Shown: positions 22,864 through 34,187 of the stretch, piece by piece
Layout: each line of letters opens with the position of its first letter
How positions within the stretch are numbered: position 1 is the first letter of the stretch
NCBI RefSeq assembly: GCF_003641185.1
Contig: NZ_CP032757.1
Span: 1-64,000 of the forward strand
DNA from: Lactiplantibacillus pentosus
GTDB lineage: Bacteria; Bacillota; Bacilli; Lactobacillales; Lactobacillaceae
Length of the DNA: 64,000 bases
Direction: 5' to 3'
Made by a program: the position numbers and the translations under genes
Notes under the pieces: model-generated
What the model was told of the DNA's origin: nothing
The model's input: only the letters and a program-made list of their open reading frames with translations
The model's database searches: none

Positions 22864-23105
22864 GATCAATTGTGAGACTAGACAAGTTAACGTTAGTCAC
22901 CACGGGCTTCACTGCGAATAGTTGTCATGACTCAGTTTGCAGAGAATTGACGACCAACCAATAATAATCCTTATATTTTCGGCGTTTGTACCGGTTGAAG
23001 GGGTTATGTAAGGCCACCTTATCAAGGATAGGCAAACGACAATCAACTACTTATAATAAGATTAATTTTATGGAACTGCTCAGTTAATCACATAGGGGGT
23101 GTGAG

Positions 23106-25016
23106 GTGTTGGTCAAACAAGTTACTGAAATAAACGATGCAAGTTACTTATTTAATACCGGCACGGGTTTTAACAGTCAGGATTACCTCGGGTGCCACTT
23201 AGCAGCGACAGGTCGCGCGGTCTTTCGCGTCTGGGCGCCACATGCAAAAGCGGTCGCCGTTGTCGGTGATTTTAACGATTGGCAGCCGAATCGCCTGAAG
23301 TTATTAGGGGCGACCGGCATTTGGCAGGGACAACTCGCGGGCGTCCATGCGGGGGACTTATACAAGTTTCAAATTACGACCGCGACTGGTCAGGTGACGC
23401 TCAAAATTGATCCGTTTGCCCAACAGTTTGAACGTAAACCCGGCGATGCGAGCGTCGTCGTCGAACCCGTCTCAATGGTGTGGCACGACAGTTTATGGCT
23501 CGCACGGCGGAAAAAATCACACGCGGTCAACCGACCAATCAATATTTATGAAGTCCACTTAGGCTCGTGGCGCCGGCACGCGGATGATAGTTATGAGACC
23601 TATGCTGAGTTGGCGACGGAATTGATTCCCTACGTCAAACAATTGGGGTATACGCACATTGAACTGATGCCCGTGATGGAACATTTATTAGATGCTTCGT
23701 GGGGCTATCAGCAGCTCGGTTACTTTGCCCCGACGAGTCGGTTTGGCAGTCGCGATGACTTCCTGAATTTTGTCGACCAATGCCATCAAGCTAACATTGG
23801 GGTCCTAGTCGACTGGGTGCCCGGCCACTTCATCCGCAATTACGATGCCCTGTATCAGTACGACGGGACGCCGACCTTTGAATATGCGGATGCGAAACGA
23901 GCGGATAATCGGCGCTGGGGGGCTTGGAACTTTGATCTTGGTAAGACGCAGGTCCAAAGCTTTTTGATTTCAAGTGCGCTGTTCTGGCTCGATCAGTGCC
24001 ACCTCGATGGGCTTCGTGTTGACGCCGTTTCGAACATGCTGTACCTCGACTATGACGAAGGACGTGAGGGCCAGGTCAACCAGTATGGTGATAATCGCAA
24101 TCTCGAAGGTATCGCCTTTCTGCAAAAGCTCAATACGACGATTCTAGCGCGTCATCCAGATGTGTTGATGATTGCCGAAGAATCATCCGCTTACCCCCAA
24201 GTCACCGGGGCAGTCGCTGACGGTGGGCTGGGGTTTAACTATAAGTGGAATATGGGCTGGATGCACGATACGCTCGACTTCTTCATGATGGATCCACTCT
24301 ATCGCCACGACCACTTTAACCTGCTGACCTTTGCCTTTGTCTACATGTTCGATGAGCACTTCATTTTGCCGTTTTCTCACGATGAAGTCGTGCATGGCAA
24401 AAAGTCGTTAATGCATAAGATGCCGGGTGATCGCTACAATCAGTTCGCCAATCTACGCACGATGCTGACGTACATGCTGGCATTTCCAGGCAAGCAGCTG
24501 AATTTTATGGGGGCCGAATGGGGCCAGTTCCTGGAATGGCGGGATTGGAGTGCCTTGGAATGGGTCGACTTGAAGGACAAGTTAAATAAGCGGATGCAGC
24601 ACTTTACCGCGACCTTGAACCAAGTTTATCGGCAAAATCGGCCACTATGGGAACTCGACCATGCGCCTGAAGGGATTATTTATACCCATACCGATGATCC
24701 AGAAAGCTCGACGATGAGTTTTATTCGCCAAGCCAAACGCAAGTACAGCTTTGTCGTAGCGGCCTTTAACTTTGTGCCCGTCGAACGGCGAGAATACCGC
24801 ATCGGCGTCCCATATCGGGGTCATTACGAACTGTTACTCAATACAGAAGACCAAGCCTTTGGCGGCACGTGGACCAAGCTCGAAACGGACTTTACGGCCG
24901 ACGCGATTCCGTATCGCGGCCAACCAGCCAGCTTTACAGTAACGTTACCCGCGATGGGCGCGCTGTTAATTCGACCAGTCAAAATAATGCGAGGGGGAGT
25001 TAAGCATGCAAGATGA
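23106..25016 (+). CDS. glgB: 1,4-alpha-glucan branching enzyme
   Basis: Makes alpha-1,6 branches in glycogen. The 636 residues hold an N-terminal CBM48 domain ([21 protein letters not shown], partly shown, about 37-57) and a GH13_8 catalytic domain. Catalytic signatures are [13 protein letters not shown] (Asp nucleophile), IAEESS (acid/base) and [13 protein letters not shown]. It starts with GTG at 23106 behind AGGGGGTGTG. It heads glgB-C-D-A-P-apu; the end overlaps glgC by 11 nt. Confidence 0.96.
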   Translation: MLVKQVTEINDASYLFNTGTGFNSQDYLGCHLAATGRAVFRVWAPHAKAVAVVGDFNDWQPNRLKLLGATGIWQGQLAGVHAGDLYKFQITTATGQVTLKIDPFAQQFERKPGDASVVVEPVSMVWHDSLWLARRKKSHAVNRPINIYEVHLGSWRRHADDSYETYAELATELIPYVKQLGYTHIELMPVMEHLLDASWGYQQLGYFAPTSRFGSRDDFLNFVDQCHQANIGVLVDWVPGHFIRNYDALYQYDGTPTFEYADAKRADNRRWGAWNFDLGKTQVQSFLISSALFWLDQCHLDGLRVDAVSNMLYLDYDEGREGQVNQYGDNRNLEGIAFLQKLNTTILARHPDVLMIAEESSAYPQVTGAVADGGLGFNYKWNMGWMHDTLDFFMMDPLYRHDHFNLLTFAFVYMFDEHFILPFSHDEVVHGKKSLMHKMPGDRYNQFANLRTMLTYMLAFPGKQLNFMGAEWGQFLEWRDWSALEWVDLKDKLNKRMQHFTATLNQVYRQNRPLWELDHAPEGIIYTHTDDPESSTMSFIRQAKRKYSFVVAAFNFVPVERREYRIGVPYRGHYELLLNTEDQAFGGTWTKLETDFTADAIPYRGQPASFTVTLPAMGALLIRPVKIMRGGVKHAR

Positions 25017-26145
25017 CATGTTAGGAATCATTTTAGCGGGCGGTCAAGGGACCCGTCTAGGTAAGTTAACGAAGGATACGGCCAAACCAGCCGTGCCGTT
25101 TGGTGGCCGTTATCGGATTATTGATTTTACGCTCAGTAACTGTGCGAACTCCGGCGTGAACACGGTCGGCGTCATTACGCAGTATCAACCCTTAGAGTTG
25201 AATGCGCACATCGGCAGTGGCGCTAGTTGGGGCTTTGACAGCTTGAATGGTGGCGTGACTGTTCTGCAGCCGTATTCGTCAAGTGAAGGCGAGAAGTTCT
25301 TCCAAGGAACCGCGCACGCCATTTATCAAAATATCGAATATATCGACCAACAGGACCCGAAGTATTTGCTCGTTCTGTCTGGCGACCATATTTATAAAAT
25401 GGATTATGACGCGATGTTGAAATATCATCAGGAGAAGAAAGCGTCGCTGACGGTCGGCGTGATTCCGGTGTCTAAGGAAGAAGCGAAGCGCTTCGGCATG
25501 ATGAATACGGATGCCACTGACCGGATCATCGAGTTTGAAGAAAAACCCGAACATCCCAAGAGCGACAAAGCCTCGATGGGCATCTACATTTTTAACTGGC
25601 CGACGCTCCGGGACTACCTCGTCAAGAGTTATGCGACCGATAAGTCGTTGGAGGATTTCGGGAAGAACGTCATCCCATCTTACCTGGCCAATAATGAATC
25701 CGTTTACGCATACGCGTTTAAGGGTTATTGGCGCGATGTCGGGACCATCAAGAGTCTGTGGAAAGCCAACATGGAGTTCTTGTCGCCACATAATCGGTTG
25801 AATATCGGCGACCGCTACTGGCGCATCTATTCTAAAGCGGAGGTCCTACCACCGATGTTCTTGACTGAGACGAGTCAGGTCAATAACGCGATGGTCGTCG
25901 ATAGTTGTTACGTCGCGGGTGAGATCGACCATTCGATCTTGTCACAGCGGGTCTCCGTTGGGATGGGCAGTCGCATCGTCGACAGTATGGTCATGCCGGG
26001 CGCAACGATTGGCAAAAACGTGGTGATCGACCACGCACTAATTGGGGAAGATGCAGTGATTGGTGATGATGCCCAAATCATCGGAACGGATGATGAGATT
26101 GCAGTCGTTGGGTATCACGAAACGATGGGGGTGGAACAGCCATGA
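25006..26145 (+). CDS. glgC: Glucose-1-phosphate adenylyltransferase, catalytic subunit
   Basis: Forms ADP-glucose from glucose-1-phosphate and ATP, the committed step of glycogen synthesis. The 379 residues contain the nucleotide-binding [18 protein letters not shown] near 12-29, [11 protein letters not shown] near 124, [11 protein letters not shown] near 245, and a C-terminal left-handed beta-helix. It overlaps glgB upstream and glgD downstream by 4 nt. In Gram-positives GlgC works with the GlgD subunit encoded next. Confidence 0.96.
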   Translation: MQDDMLGIILAGGQGTRLGKLTKDTAKPAVPFGGRYRIIDFTLSNCANSGVNTVGVITQYQPLELNAHIGSGASWGFDSLNGGVTVLQPYSSSEGEKFFQGTAHAIYQNIEYIDQQDPKYLLVLSGDHIYKMDYDAMLKYHQEKKASLTVGVIPVSKEEAKRFGMMNTDATDRIIEFEEKPEHPKSDKASMGIYIFNWPTLRDYLVKSYATDKSLEDFGKNVIPSYLANNESVYAYAFKGYWRDVGTIKSLWKANMEFLSPHNRLNIGDRYWRIYSKAEVLPPMFLTETSQVNNAMVVDSCYVAGEIDHSILSQRVSVGMGSRIVDSMVMPGATIGKNVVIDHALIGEDAVIGDDAQIIGTDDEIAVVGYHETMGVEQP

Positions 26146-27314
26146 GACGTGAACAAGTTAGTGCCATTATCAACCTACTAGAACCAAGTGATGAGTTACA
26201 GCCCTTAACGGCCGTGCGACCCGTCGGCATGCTACCATTTGGCGGGCGGTACCGCTTAGTCGATTTTCAACTTTCAAGCGTGATTAATGCCGGTATTCAA
26301 AATGTGATGGTGACGGTGCCCCGTTCTGGTCGCTCCGTTGCTGACCATCTCAGAAGCGGCCGTGATTGGAGCCTGAACACGATTCGCGGGGGACTGTTCC
26401 TATCGCCCTATAACGATTTGAAGCTAGTCGCCCCGGAGAAGAAAGCGGCGCTGTTGCATCACTACTACGATAATTCGATTCAGTTCCTCAAATGCAGTCA
26501 GAGCGAGTACTCGGTCGTCATGAGTACTCGCAACGTCGGTAACATTGATTTGAAGGCGCTATTACGCTACCACGAGGAACGCAATAGTCCCGTAACGGCC
26601 GTTTATAAACGAGTCGACCCAGCCAGTCTGATTCCTGAAAACACCATTTTACAATTGACTGCCAAGGGTGAAGCAACGGCGGTAGTGCCAATGAGTAAGG
26701 CGAAAATCGGGCCGCGGACTAAAAAAGTGGCCAAAAGTATGGCGATTTATCTGATGAGTACCGTCGACTTGATTGAACTATTACAGTCTGCAAACCAGCG
26801 CGGCGACATGATCAGTTTGGAAGAATTGATGCGCCAAGCCGTGATTCAGCACAATGCGAACGCCTTTGAATACACTGGATTTGAAGCCAATATTCATGAT
26901 ATAAAGAGTTATTTCGCCGCCAACATGGCCGTGCTGGATGAAGCCAACTTCCGGGCGCTGTTCTACAGTTCACGGCGCATCTATACCAAGGTCAAAAACG
27001 AGATTCCAACGTTCTTTGCGACGGGCTCGCTGTGTCGTGACAGCCTCTGCGGAACGGGTGGTTACATCGAGGGACAAATCACGCATTCTGTCATTTTCAG
27101 AGATGTTCTGGTCAATCGCGATACCCAAGTCAAGAATGCCATCATCATGCAAGGCGCTCGTATCGGAGCCGGCTGTAAGCTCGAAAATGTCATTATTGAT
27201 AAGGATGCCGTGATTGGGCCTAACCTGGTACTCAAAGGCACGCCAACGGCACCGTTAATTATCAGCAAGGGCCAGCGCGTCTTCCAGCAAGCGGAGGTGG
27301 CGGTCAATGACTAG
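26142..27314 (+). CDS. glgD: Glucose-1-phosphate adenylyltransferase, regulatory subunit GlgD
   Basis: Paralogue of GlgC that forms heteromers with it and raises its activity. The 390 residues share the [14 protein letters not shown] core, but the N-terminal GGxGTRL pyrophosphorylase loop is replaced by [18 protein letters not shown], so catalysis is expected to be lost. The C-terminal hexapeptide repeats ([19 protein letters not shown]) are intact. ATG at 26142 overlaps the glgC stop and the end overlaps glgA by 8 nt, indicating translational coupling. Confidence 0.95.
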   Translation: MRREQVSAIINLLEPSDELQPLTAVRPVGMLPFGGRYRLVDFQLSSVINAGIQNVMVTVPRSGRSVADHLRSGRDWSLNTIRGGLFLSPYNDLKLVAPEKKAALLHHYYDNSIQFLKCSQSEYSVVMSTRNVGNIDLKALLRYHEERNSPVTAVYKRVDPASLIPENTILQLTAKGEATAVVPMSKAKIGPRTKKVAKSMAIYLMSTVDLIELLQSANQRGDMISLEELMRQAVIQHNANAFEYTGFEANIHDIKSYFAANMAVLDEANFRALFYSSRRIYTKVKNEIPTFFATGSLCRDSLCGTGGYIEGQITHSVIFRDVLVNRDTQVKNAIIMQGARIGAGCKLENVIIDKDAVIGPNLVLKGTPTAPLIISKGQRVFQQAEVAVND

Positions 27315-28746
27315 GGTGTTATTTGCAGCGGCAGAATCAGCGCCCTTTTATAAAACGGGGGGACTGGGTGACGTCAGCATGGCCCTGCCGCGTGCGTTAC
27401 AAGCAGAAGGCGTCGAGACACGGGTCGTGATTCCCTACTATCCCCGGCAGATGCCAGCTGAGTATCAGCAGCAGTTAAAACCAGTGACGCACTTTACCGT
27501 TCAGGTGGGTGCCCGCGCGATGTATTGTGGCGTTAAGACGCTGACGGTGGCGCACGTTCAATATTATTTAATTGATAATTTAGACTACTTTGGACGCGAC
27601 GGCCTGTACGGTTACTGGGATGACGGCGAACGCTTCGCCTTTTTCCAGATGGCGATTTGTGAAATGATGGAGCGTATCGATTACATTCCAGACATTTTGC
27701 AACTCAACGACTGGCACACCGCGTTTATCCCGGTCTTACTTGCCGAGAAGTACTACTGGATCGAAGCCTATCGCGATATCAAGACGCTGCTGACGATTCA
27801 CAATTTACAATTTCAGGGCATTTATGACCCAATCATCTTAGATAGCCTCTTTCACATCGGGACCGAGACGTATACCAAGTCGGGGGTCGCCTTCTATGAC
27901 CGTGTGAACTGGCTGAAGGGTGGCATTAACTTTGCGGATGCCGTCAATACCGTCTCACCGACCTATGCGCAGGAGATTCAGACCCCGGCGTTTGGCGAGC
28001 ACCTGGACGGGGTCTTGCGGGCCAATCGGCATAAGCTGAGCGGCATCTTGAATGGCATCGACACCCAGGTCTATGATCCGGCGACTGACCCGGCATTAAA
28101 GGTCAACTATACGGTCAAGGATTTAAAGTCGAAGCGGTTGGACAAACGGGCGTTGCAACGGCGTCTCGGCTTACCTGAAAAAAATGTCCCACTATTGGCC
28201 GTCATCTCACGGCTAACACGGCAAAAGGGGATTGATCTGTTGCTCGATTCATTGGATCCCTTCTTGCAGCGCCAAGATGTGCAATTAGTCGTATTAGGAA
28301 CCGGTGAGCCGGCGCTCGAACAAGCCTGGCGGACCTATCAACAGGCGTACCCGCAAAAAGTGGTGGCCGCGATTCAGTTTGATACGCAGCTAGCCCAGCA
28401 AATCTACGCGGCTAGTGACCTCTTCTTGATGCCGTCAGCCTTCGAACCCTGTGGCTTATCGCAAATGATGGCGATGCATTATGGGAGTCTGCCAGTCGTG
28501 CACGCGGTCGGTGGGTTGCGCGATACGGTGCTGCCATATAATCAATATACCGGTCAGGGCACGGGGTTTAGCTTCGATGATTACCGACCAGAAGTGTTCC
28601 GCAAGATGCTGACGGTCGCCGTGAACTTATATCGGCACGACCCGCAAATCTGGCGACAGTTACAACATCAGGCGATGACCTGTGATTTTGGCTGGGAGCG
28701 GTCGGCGCAGCAGTACCGAACGACCTATTTGAAGTTAATGCGTTAG
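27307..28746 (+). CDS. glgA: Glycogen synthase
   Basis: GT5 enzyme that transfers glucose from ADP-glucose to the growing alpha-1,4 chain. The 479 residues begin [20 protein letters not shown], which holds the ADP-glucose-binding KTGGLGD, and carry the late motif PSAFEPCGLSQMMAMHYG near 375-392 with the conserved Glu. Length is typical. It is coupled to glgD upstream and lies 13 bp before glgP. Confidence 0.97.
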   Translation: MTRVLFAAAESAPFYKTGGLGDVSMALPRALQAEGVETRVVIPYYPRQMPAEYQQQLKPVTHFTVQVGARAMYCGVKTLTVAHVQYYLIDNLDYFGRDGLYGYWDDGERFAFFQMAICEMMERIDYIPDILQLNDWHTAFIPVLLAEKYYWIEAYRDIKTLLTIHNLQFQGIYDPIILDSLFHIGTETYTKSGVAFYDRVNWLKGGINFADAVNTVSPTYAQEIQTPAFGEHLDGVLRANRHKLSGILNGIDTQVYDPATDPALKVNYTVKDLKSKRLDKRALQRRLGLPEKNVPLLAVISRLTRQKGIDLLLDSLDPFLQRQDVQLVVLGTGEPALEQAWRTYQQAYPQKVVAAIQFDTQLAQQIYAASDLFLMPSAFEPCGLSQMMAMHYGSLPVVHAVGGLRDTVLPYNQYTGQGTGFSFDDYRPEVFRKMLTVAVNLYRHDPQIWRQLQHQAMTCDFGWERSAQQYRTTYLKLMR

Positions 28747-28759
28747 GTTTAGTGGGGGT

Positions 28760-31168
28760 GTGAGTTTGAAATTAACGTGCGCACAGTTTAAGAAAGATTT
28801 TTTAAGTGAAATTGAGACGCTGTATTCGACAGCGCTGAATGACACGTCAACGATTGGCCAGTTTATTGCGCTCGGGCAGTTAGTCCGGCGCTACAACAGT
28901 CAAAGCTGGACGCGGACGGCGAAACTGTATCGCGACCAGCATCAAAAACAAGTCTATTACTTCTCTATCGAATTTTTGCCAGGTCGACTCCTGGCTTCTA
29001 ACCTGCTGAACTTGAATTTACTGGATACGGTCAAAAAAGGGTTAAAAGAGTTGGGCTTAGATTTCGAGACCATCAGCCGAGCGGAACCCGACCCCGCACT
29101 GGGCAACGGCGGTTTAGGGCGATTAGCAGCCTGTTACATGGATGCGATGGCTAGTTTGAAAATCGCGGGTAATGGTAACGGCATCCGCTATCGCTATGGC
29201 TTATTCAAACAAGTCTTTATGGACGGCTACCAAGTCGAATTGCCCGATGATTGGTTACATCACGGTAATGTCTGGGAGACGCGCCGTGACAATAAGAGTT
29301 GCCTGGTCCAATTCGGCGGCAACGTCTGGCTCCAGCCGCAACCTGATGGCAGTTTGCAGCCGCAGTATGAAAATACGGATGATGTCTTGGCCGTTCCTTA
29401 CGATGTCGGCATCGTTGGCTACCATAATGACATCACGAACACCTTACGTTTATGGTCGGCAGAACTGCCACCTAGTGCGTCTGAAAGTTATTCGTCGCAG
29501 GAACAACGGGACCGCATCAGCGATATTACCAAAGTGCTCTATCCGGATGACTCCAATTCAGCCGGGCAACAGCTGCGACTGCGCCAAGAATACTTTTTCT
29601 CATCCGCTGGTGTGCAAAGTATCGTCCGAGACTTTTGTGCGAGTCATCATGGCTTACGCAATCTGGGTAAAAAGGTCGCGATTCACATCAACGATACCCA
29701 TCCAACGCTCGTCATTCCGGAGATGATGCGGCTACTCATGGACGAGCATCACTGCACCTGGGACGTGGCATGGACGTTGACGACCCAAGTGATGAGTTAT
29801 ACCAACCATACGATTTTACAGGAGGCTTTAGAGACGTGGCCAATCGACATGTTTAAGGGCCTGTTACCACGAATCTACCAGATTATCGTGGAAATCGACC
29901 GGCGTTATCGGGAACAACAGACGCCCATTTTTGGCAAGGCACTGGTCGATCAGACGGCGCCTTTGGGCAATGGTCAGGTGCGGATGGCCTACTTGGCAGT
30001 GATTGGTAGCCACAGCGTTAACGGGGTCGCGCCGTTGCATACCGAACTACTGAAGACGGACGTGTTACGGGGCTTGTATCAAGTTTATCCCGAACGTTTT
30101 AATAACAAGACGAACGGGATTGCGACTCGGCGCTGGGTCCAACTTGCCAACCAACCCTTAGCACACCTGATCGATCAGACGATCGGCACGGATTGGCGGC
30201 GACAGCCTGATTTGTTGCAGACGTTACTGCCGTATCAACAAGACGATCACTTTTTGCACCAATTAGGACAAGTCAAACAGATTAATAAACAGGCTTTGGC
30301 AGCATATGTACAGCGGAAGATGGGCATCAAAATCAGGACCGATGCCATCTATGACGTCCAAATCAAACGGCTGCACGCCTATAAACGGCAACTACTGCAC
30401 GTGTTTGAGATTCTCCGGGAGTACTTTGAACTCAAGGACCACCCGCAAGCACCGTTTGTCCCGCGGGTGCACGTTTTTGGCGCTAAGGCCGCCCCGAGTT
30501 ACCACTATGCCAAGGCAATTATCAAGCTGATCAACGTGGTGGCGGACTTGGTCAATCAGGATCCGGCTATCGGGGACCGGTTGAAAGTGGTCTTCATTCC
30601 GAATTATGGCGTGTCCATCGCTGAGTTGATTATTCCCGCTGCAGACGTGAGCGAGCAGATCTCGACCGCCTCTAAGGAAGCGTCAGGGACCAGCAATATG
30701 AAGTTGATGGCGAACGGCGCGCTGTCGCTGGCGACTTATGATGGTGCTAACATCGATATTATCCAAGCGGCCGGGGCGGAGAACGAGTACCCATTCGGTC
30801 TGAAAGTGGACGAGGTCTATGACTACTACCATCGTGGCAATTATCACGCAGCGGACTTTTACCAGGCTGATCCAGAATTAAAACGCATTTTGGATAGCTT
30901 AGTCGATGGGACGATTCCGGGGATTCCAACGGTCGGCCGCGAGATTTACGATTCGCTACTGCGTTACAACGATGAATTCTTTGTCTTGGCGGATTATCGC
31001 GCGTATGTCACGCAACAACAACAAATCAGTCGTGATTTTCAAGACCAGCCGACCTGGCAACAACGGTCACTAGCCAACATCGCGGCTTCCGGGCACTTTG
31101 CCGCTGATTTGGCCGTCGCCCGGTATGCGGACGATATTTGGCAAGTGCCGCACGAGCGGCTGAATTAA
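28760..31168 (+). CDS. glgP: Glycogen phosphorylase
   Basis: GT35 enzyme that releases glucose-1-phosphate from glycogen with a pyridoxal phosphate cofactor. The 802 residues include LGNGGLGRLAACYMDAMA near 113, the FIPNYGVSIAELIIPAAD segment and the PLP-lysine in EASGTSNMKLMANGA near 640-654. The start is GTG at 28760; TTG at 28766 is an alternative. It belongs to the glycogen operon and supplies the breakdown arm next to the synthesis genes. Confidence 0.96.
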   Translation: MSLKLTCAQFKKDFLSEIETLYSTALNDTSTIGQFIALGQLVRRYNSQSWTRTAKLYRDQHQKQVYYFSIEFLPGRLLASNLLNLNLLDTVKKGLKELGLDFETISRAEPDPALGNGGLGRLAACYMDAMASLKIAGNGNGIRYRYGLFKQVFMDGYQVELPDDWLHHGNVWETRRDNKSCLVQFGGNVWLQPQPDGSLQPQYENTDDVLAVPYDVGIVGYHNDITNTLRLWSAELPPSASESYSSQEQRDRISDITKVLYPDDSNSAGQQLRLRQEYFFSSAGVQSIVRDFCASHHGLRNLGKKVAIHINDTHPTLVIPEMMRLLMDEHHCTWDVAWTLTTQVMSYTNHTILQEALETWPIDMFKGLLPRIYQIIVEIDRRYREQQTPIFGKALVDQTAPLGNGQVRMAYLAVIGSHSVNGVAPLHTELLKTDVLRGLYQVYPERFNNKTNGIATRRWVQLANQPLAHLIDQTIGTDWRRQPDLLQTLLPYQQDDHFLHQLGQVKQINKQALAAYVQRKMGIKIRTDAIYDVQIKRLHAYKRQLLHVFEILREYFELKDHPQAPFVPRVHVFGAKAAPSYHYAKAIIKLINVVADLVNQDPAIGDRLKVVFIPNYGVSIAELIIPAADVSEQISTASKEASGTSNMKLMANGALSLATYDGANIDIIQAAGAENEYPFGLKVDEVYDYYHRGNYHAADFYQADPELKRILDSLVDGTIPGIPTVGREIYDSLLRYNDEFFVLADYRAYVTQQQQISRDFQDQPTWQQRSLANIAASGHFAADLAVARYADDIWQVPHERLN

Positions 31169-31184
31169 GAAAGGAAGGGTGACA

Positions 31185-33002
31185 ATGCAGGTCACGTATA
31201 ACTCGTTTTTACCGACATACAAGACACCCTTTGGCGCGGTCACCCAACAGACGCCCGTCCAATTCACCATCGGCATTCAAAGTGTCACGCCAGTCAAACA
31301 GGTCGACTTGTGTGTGGCGCATGATGGCCAGTGGGATGACGAGGCCACGCTACCGCTGCGACCCGTGAGTCCAACGACCTACACGACGACGTTTATCCCA
31401 ACTCAGGTAGGGCTCTACTTCTATTACTTTCGCATCGAAACGGCCACCACGACGGTGTTCTACGGCTGTGTCGATGGCGGCTATGGCGGTCCCGGCGTGC
31501 AATACGTTTTGCGAGAACACGTTCAGATGTACCAATTGACGATTTTAAAGGCAATCGAGACCTTGCCCCAGTGGTACCGAGAGGGCGTCGCTTATCAGAT
31601 TTTTGTGGACCGCTTTAATAATGGCAATGCGGATGGACACGTCAATGCACCGAAAGCGAATAGCTTTATCTATGGTCGTTTGACCGACCGGCCGCTGTAC
31701 GTTCGTGATGAACACCGGGCGATTTTGCGCTGGGACTTTTATGGGGGCAATCTGCGGGGCATCCGCGCGAAGATTCCTTATTTACAACAGCTCGGCGTGA
31801 CGATCGTTTACCTGACGCCAATTTTTGAAGCCAGTAGCAATCACCGCTACGATACGGGTGATTTTCTGAAAATCGATCCGGTCTTGGGCACGCTAGCGGA
31901 CTTCGATGACCTGGTCACCGCGCTACACCAAGCCGGGATGCGTTTGATTTTAGACGGCGTCTTCAACCACGTGGGCGTGGATTCTAAGTATTTTAATCAG
32001 GCTGAAAAATACCCCACCGTGGGGGCGACGCAGTCCAAGGATAGCCCCTACTATCGGTGGTTTACCTTCATTCACTATCCGCAAGACTATGACAGTTGGT
32101 GGGGGATTCGGGACTTGCCGACGGTCGACAAGGAAGACCCGACCTACCGGGATTTTATCTTTGGCAAACCCGATTCGGTGATCGACTATTGGACGCAGCG
32201 GGGCGTTGACGGCTGGCGATTGGATGTGGCGGATGAACTGCCAGATGATTTTATTGCGGGGATTCGGCGGACTTTGGACCGCTATCCAGACAAAGTTCTG
32301 ATTGGCGAAGTCTGGGAAGATGCCTCGCACAAGCTTGCGTACGGATTACGACGGCACTATCTGGAAGGCGGCGGACTGCATGCCGTGATGAATTACCCAC
32401 TCCGGCGCTTGATCATTCACGTGCTGAACGGCATACTCAGCCCCGCAGAATGGTGGCGGGAGCTGATGACGTTGAAGGAAAACTATCCGGCGACGACCTT
32501 TCAGTATAATTTTAATAATATTGGGACGCACGATACGCCGAGAATCCTGACGATGCTAGAAGAGAACCAGCAACGGCTGCGTTTAGCAGTCCAGTTACTA
32601 TTGACGCTTCCGGGAGTGCCGTGCCTCTACTACGGCGATGAAGCCCTGATGCTTGGCGGCAAGGATCCGGACAATCGGGCCTTTTATCCGTGGGCTGACG
32701 CTGATCAAGCGCAGGTGCAGTTTGTGACCGAGTGGCTGCACTGGCGCCGGCAACATCCTTGGTTGAATGCGGCCCACTTTGCGCCGTTTTACTTAGCGGA
32801 CTACGGAATCGGCTACAGTTACTGGCAAGGCGACCAAACTGTCTTAGTCGTGATTAATGTGACGACTGAGCCGCGGACGGTCACCAGCCATGACTTGAAG
32901 TTAAGCGGCTTGCCGCTGGACTTAGCACGGGCGATTCAACATTGCTTGGTGACCCGGACGATTGGTGGCGAACAGTGTCGTGTTATTGAAAACTTTACTT
33001 GA
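31185..33002 (+). CDS. apu: GH13 neopullulanase / amylopullulanase-type glucan hydrolase
   Basis: Hydrolyses alpha-glucan chains and branches; in this operon it probably trims glycogen side chains. The 605 residues have an N-terminal beta-sandwich (about 1-125) like those of cyclodextrinases, then a GH13_20-type barrel: GVAYQIFVDRFNNGN, LTPIFEASSNHRYDT, GWRLDVADE (nucleophile), LIGEVWED (acid/base) and IGTHDTPR. No signal peptide is seen, so it acts in the cytoplasm. I chose ATG 31185 because AAGGAAGGG sits at proper distance; GTG 31179 is too close to it. Confidence 0.92.
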   Translation: MQVTYNSFLPTYKTPFGAVTQQTPVQFTIGIQSVTPVKQVDLCVAHDGQWDDEATLPLRPVSPTTYTTTFIPTQVGLYFYYFRIETATTTVFYGCVDGGYGGPGVQYVLREHVQMYQLTILKAIETLPQWYREGVAYQIFVDRFNNGNADGHVNAPKANSFIYGRLTDRPLYVRDEHRAILRWDFYGGNLRGIRAKIPYLQQLGVTIVYLTPIFEASSNHRYDTGDFLKIDPVLGTLADFDDLVTALHQAGMRLILDGVFNHVGVDSKYFNQAEKYPTVGATQSKDSPYYRWFTFIHYPQDYDSWWGIRDLPTVDKEDPTYRDFIFGKPDSVIDYWTQRGVDGWRLDVADELPDDFIAGIRRTLDRYPDKVLIGEVWEDASHKLAYGLRRHYLEGGGLHAVMNYPLRRLIIHVLNGILSPAEWWRELMTLKENYPATTFQYNFNNIGTHDTPRILTMLEENQQRLRLAVQLLLTLPGVPCLYYGDEALMLGGKDPDNRAFYPWADADQAQVQFVTEWLHWRRQHPWLNAAHFAPFYLADYGIGYSYWQGDQTVLVVINVTTEPRTVTSHDLKLSGLPLDLARAIQHCLVTRTIGGEQCRVIENFT

Positions 33003-33040
33003 ACTTTACAGAAAATTGATAGTTGAATAACTTAGTCTGC

Positions 33041-33063
33041 AGTACATTAAGGATGTACTTTTT
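33041..33063 (+). terminator. Short terminator after apu
   Basis: Stem AGTACAT / ATGTACT with loop taagg and five T residues. Confidence 0.65.
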
Positions 33064-33142
33064 AATAGCACCCCGCTAATAACATGGAGACCAGACATGT
33101 TAAAAAGTATCCTAGCAATCCTTGCGTTGCGGTATTAGATTG

Positions 33143-33174
33143 CACGCAGCTTTTCTTGAAAAGCTGCGTGTTTT
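33143..33174 (+). terminator. Strong terminator after the glycogen operon
   Basis: Perfect 13-bp stem CACGCAGCTTTTC / GAAAAGCTGCGTG with a 2-nt loop, then TTTT. Confidence 0.88.
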
Positions 33175-33339
33175 GTTATGCCTTGATAATTGCCCAAGTG
33201 GGACGTGTGCATGGCCAGCTGGAATGAAAGTTCAAGCACAATTCCAGCTCAATTTGCACGACCCGCCTATAATAGACCTGTACACAGCTTCGTGTGAGCT
33301 GAGATTGTCACACGTTGAATTATTATAGGGGGTAATTGT

Positions 33340-34107
33340 GTGTATCAAGCAGTTGTATTTTTTGATTTGGATGGCACCCTGATGCGCGACGACAAGACGG
33401 TGGCGCCAAGTAGCATTCAGGCCATTCGACAATTAAAAGCCAATCACATCTTGCCAGTCATTGCGACGGGCCGCAACGTCTTTGAAGTGCGCGACATCAT
33501 GCAACAGACTGGGATTGATTCGATCGTGAGCGCCAACGGTAGTTATGTGGCTTATCAGGGCCACTTTTTGAGCGCGCACGAACTCGATAAGGATCTCTTG
33601 GCGGATGTGACCCACTTCGCCAATCGTCAGCAGCATGCCTTGGCTTACTATAATAACGCCGGTTTTGCGTTGAGCCATCGGGATGCCCTCACCGTCGATA
33701 ATTATCAAACGCTCCATCAGACGGCAACGGTCGACCCGCAGTTCTACCAACACCGCCACATTAATTTCTTACTGACTTTTGACCCACTGAATGCTTCTCA
33801 GTATGCACGTCGCTACCGCGGTCGGCTCCATTTCGTCCGCAATAATCCGCGGGCCTTAGACACGATGCAGTGGGGTGTTTCTAAAGCAGTCGGCATCCGC
33901 GATATTTTGACCAAAGCGCACCTGACGACCGTCCCGACCTACGCATTCGGCGACCAATTAAACGACATTGAGATGTTCCGCATGGTCCAGACCCCAATCG
34001 CAATGGGCAACGGTCATCCACGCGTCAAACGGCTCGCTGCCTACGTTACCGCCGACAACATGCACGATGGGATCGCACAGGGGCTAAAGCACTTTGACTT
34101 GATTTGA
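33340..34107 (+). CDS. Cof-type HAD-superfamily phosphatase
   Basis: Cytosolic phosphatase of haloacid dehalogenase subfamily IIB. The 255 residues show motif I FFDLDGTL (Asp 9 nucleophile, Asp 11), motif II IATGRN near 42, and motif III/IV AFGDQLNDIEMF near 207. The substrate is unknown; sugar phosphates or flavin/pyridoxal phosphates are usual for the family. It starts with GTG at 33340 behind AGGGGGTAA. It stands alone, with its own terminator at 34139-34176. Confidence 0.92.
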   Translation: MYQAVVFFDLDGTLMRDDKTVAPSSIQAIRQLKANHILPVIATGRNVFEVRDIMQQTGIDSIVSANGSYVAYQGHFLSAHELDKDLLADVTHFANRQQHALAYYNNAGFALSHRDALTVDNYQTLHQTATVDPQFYQHRHINFLLTFDPLNASQYARRYRGRLHFVRNNPRALDTMQWGVSKAVGIRDILTKAHLTTVPTYAFGDQLNDIEMFRMVQTPIAMGNGHPRVKRLAAYVTADNMHDGIAQGLKHFDLI

Positions 34108-34138
34108 AGCATTGGGACAAAATTTGTTTGAATTCAAT

Positions 34139-34176
34139 AGCGGCAAGGCGTCATGATTAGACGGCTTGTCGCTTTT
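34139..34176 (+). terminator. Terminator after the HAD phosphatase gene
   Basis: Imperfect stem AGCGGCAAGGCGTC / GACGGCTTGTCGCT (one mismatch, one wobble) then TTTT. Confidence 0.75.
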
Positions 34177-34187
34177 GGTTTAGGACA

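Larger units (their letters stand above)
33003..33339. other. Gap after the glycogen operon with two terminators
   Basis: Holds two hairpins with T tracts, given separately (33041-33063 and 33143-33174). A -10-like TATAAT at 33268-33273 lies before the HAD gene but no convincing -35 is seen. No gene supported. Confidence 0.6.

Noticed and set aside
22947-22977. Promoter for the glycogen operon
   Set aside because: TTGACG and TATATT are 19 bp apart with a long leader; too weak to list as a feature.
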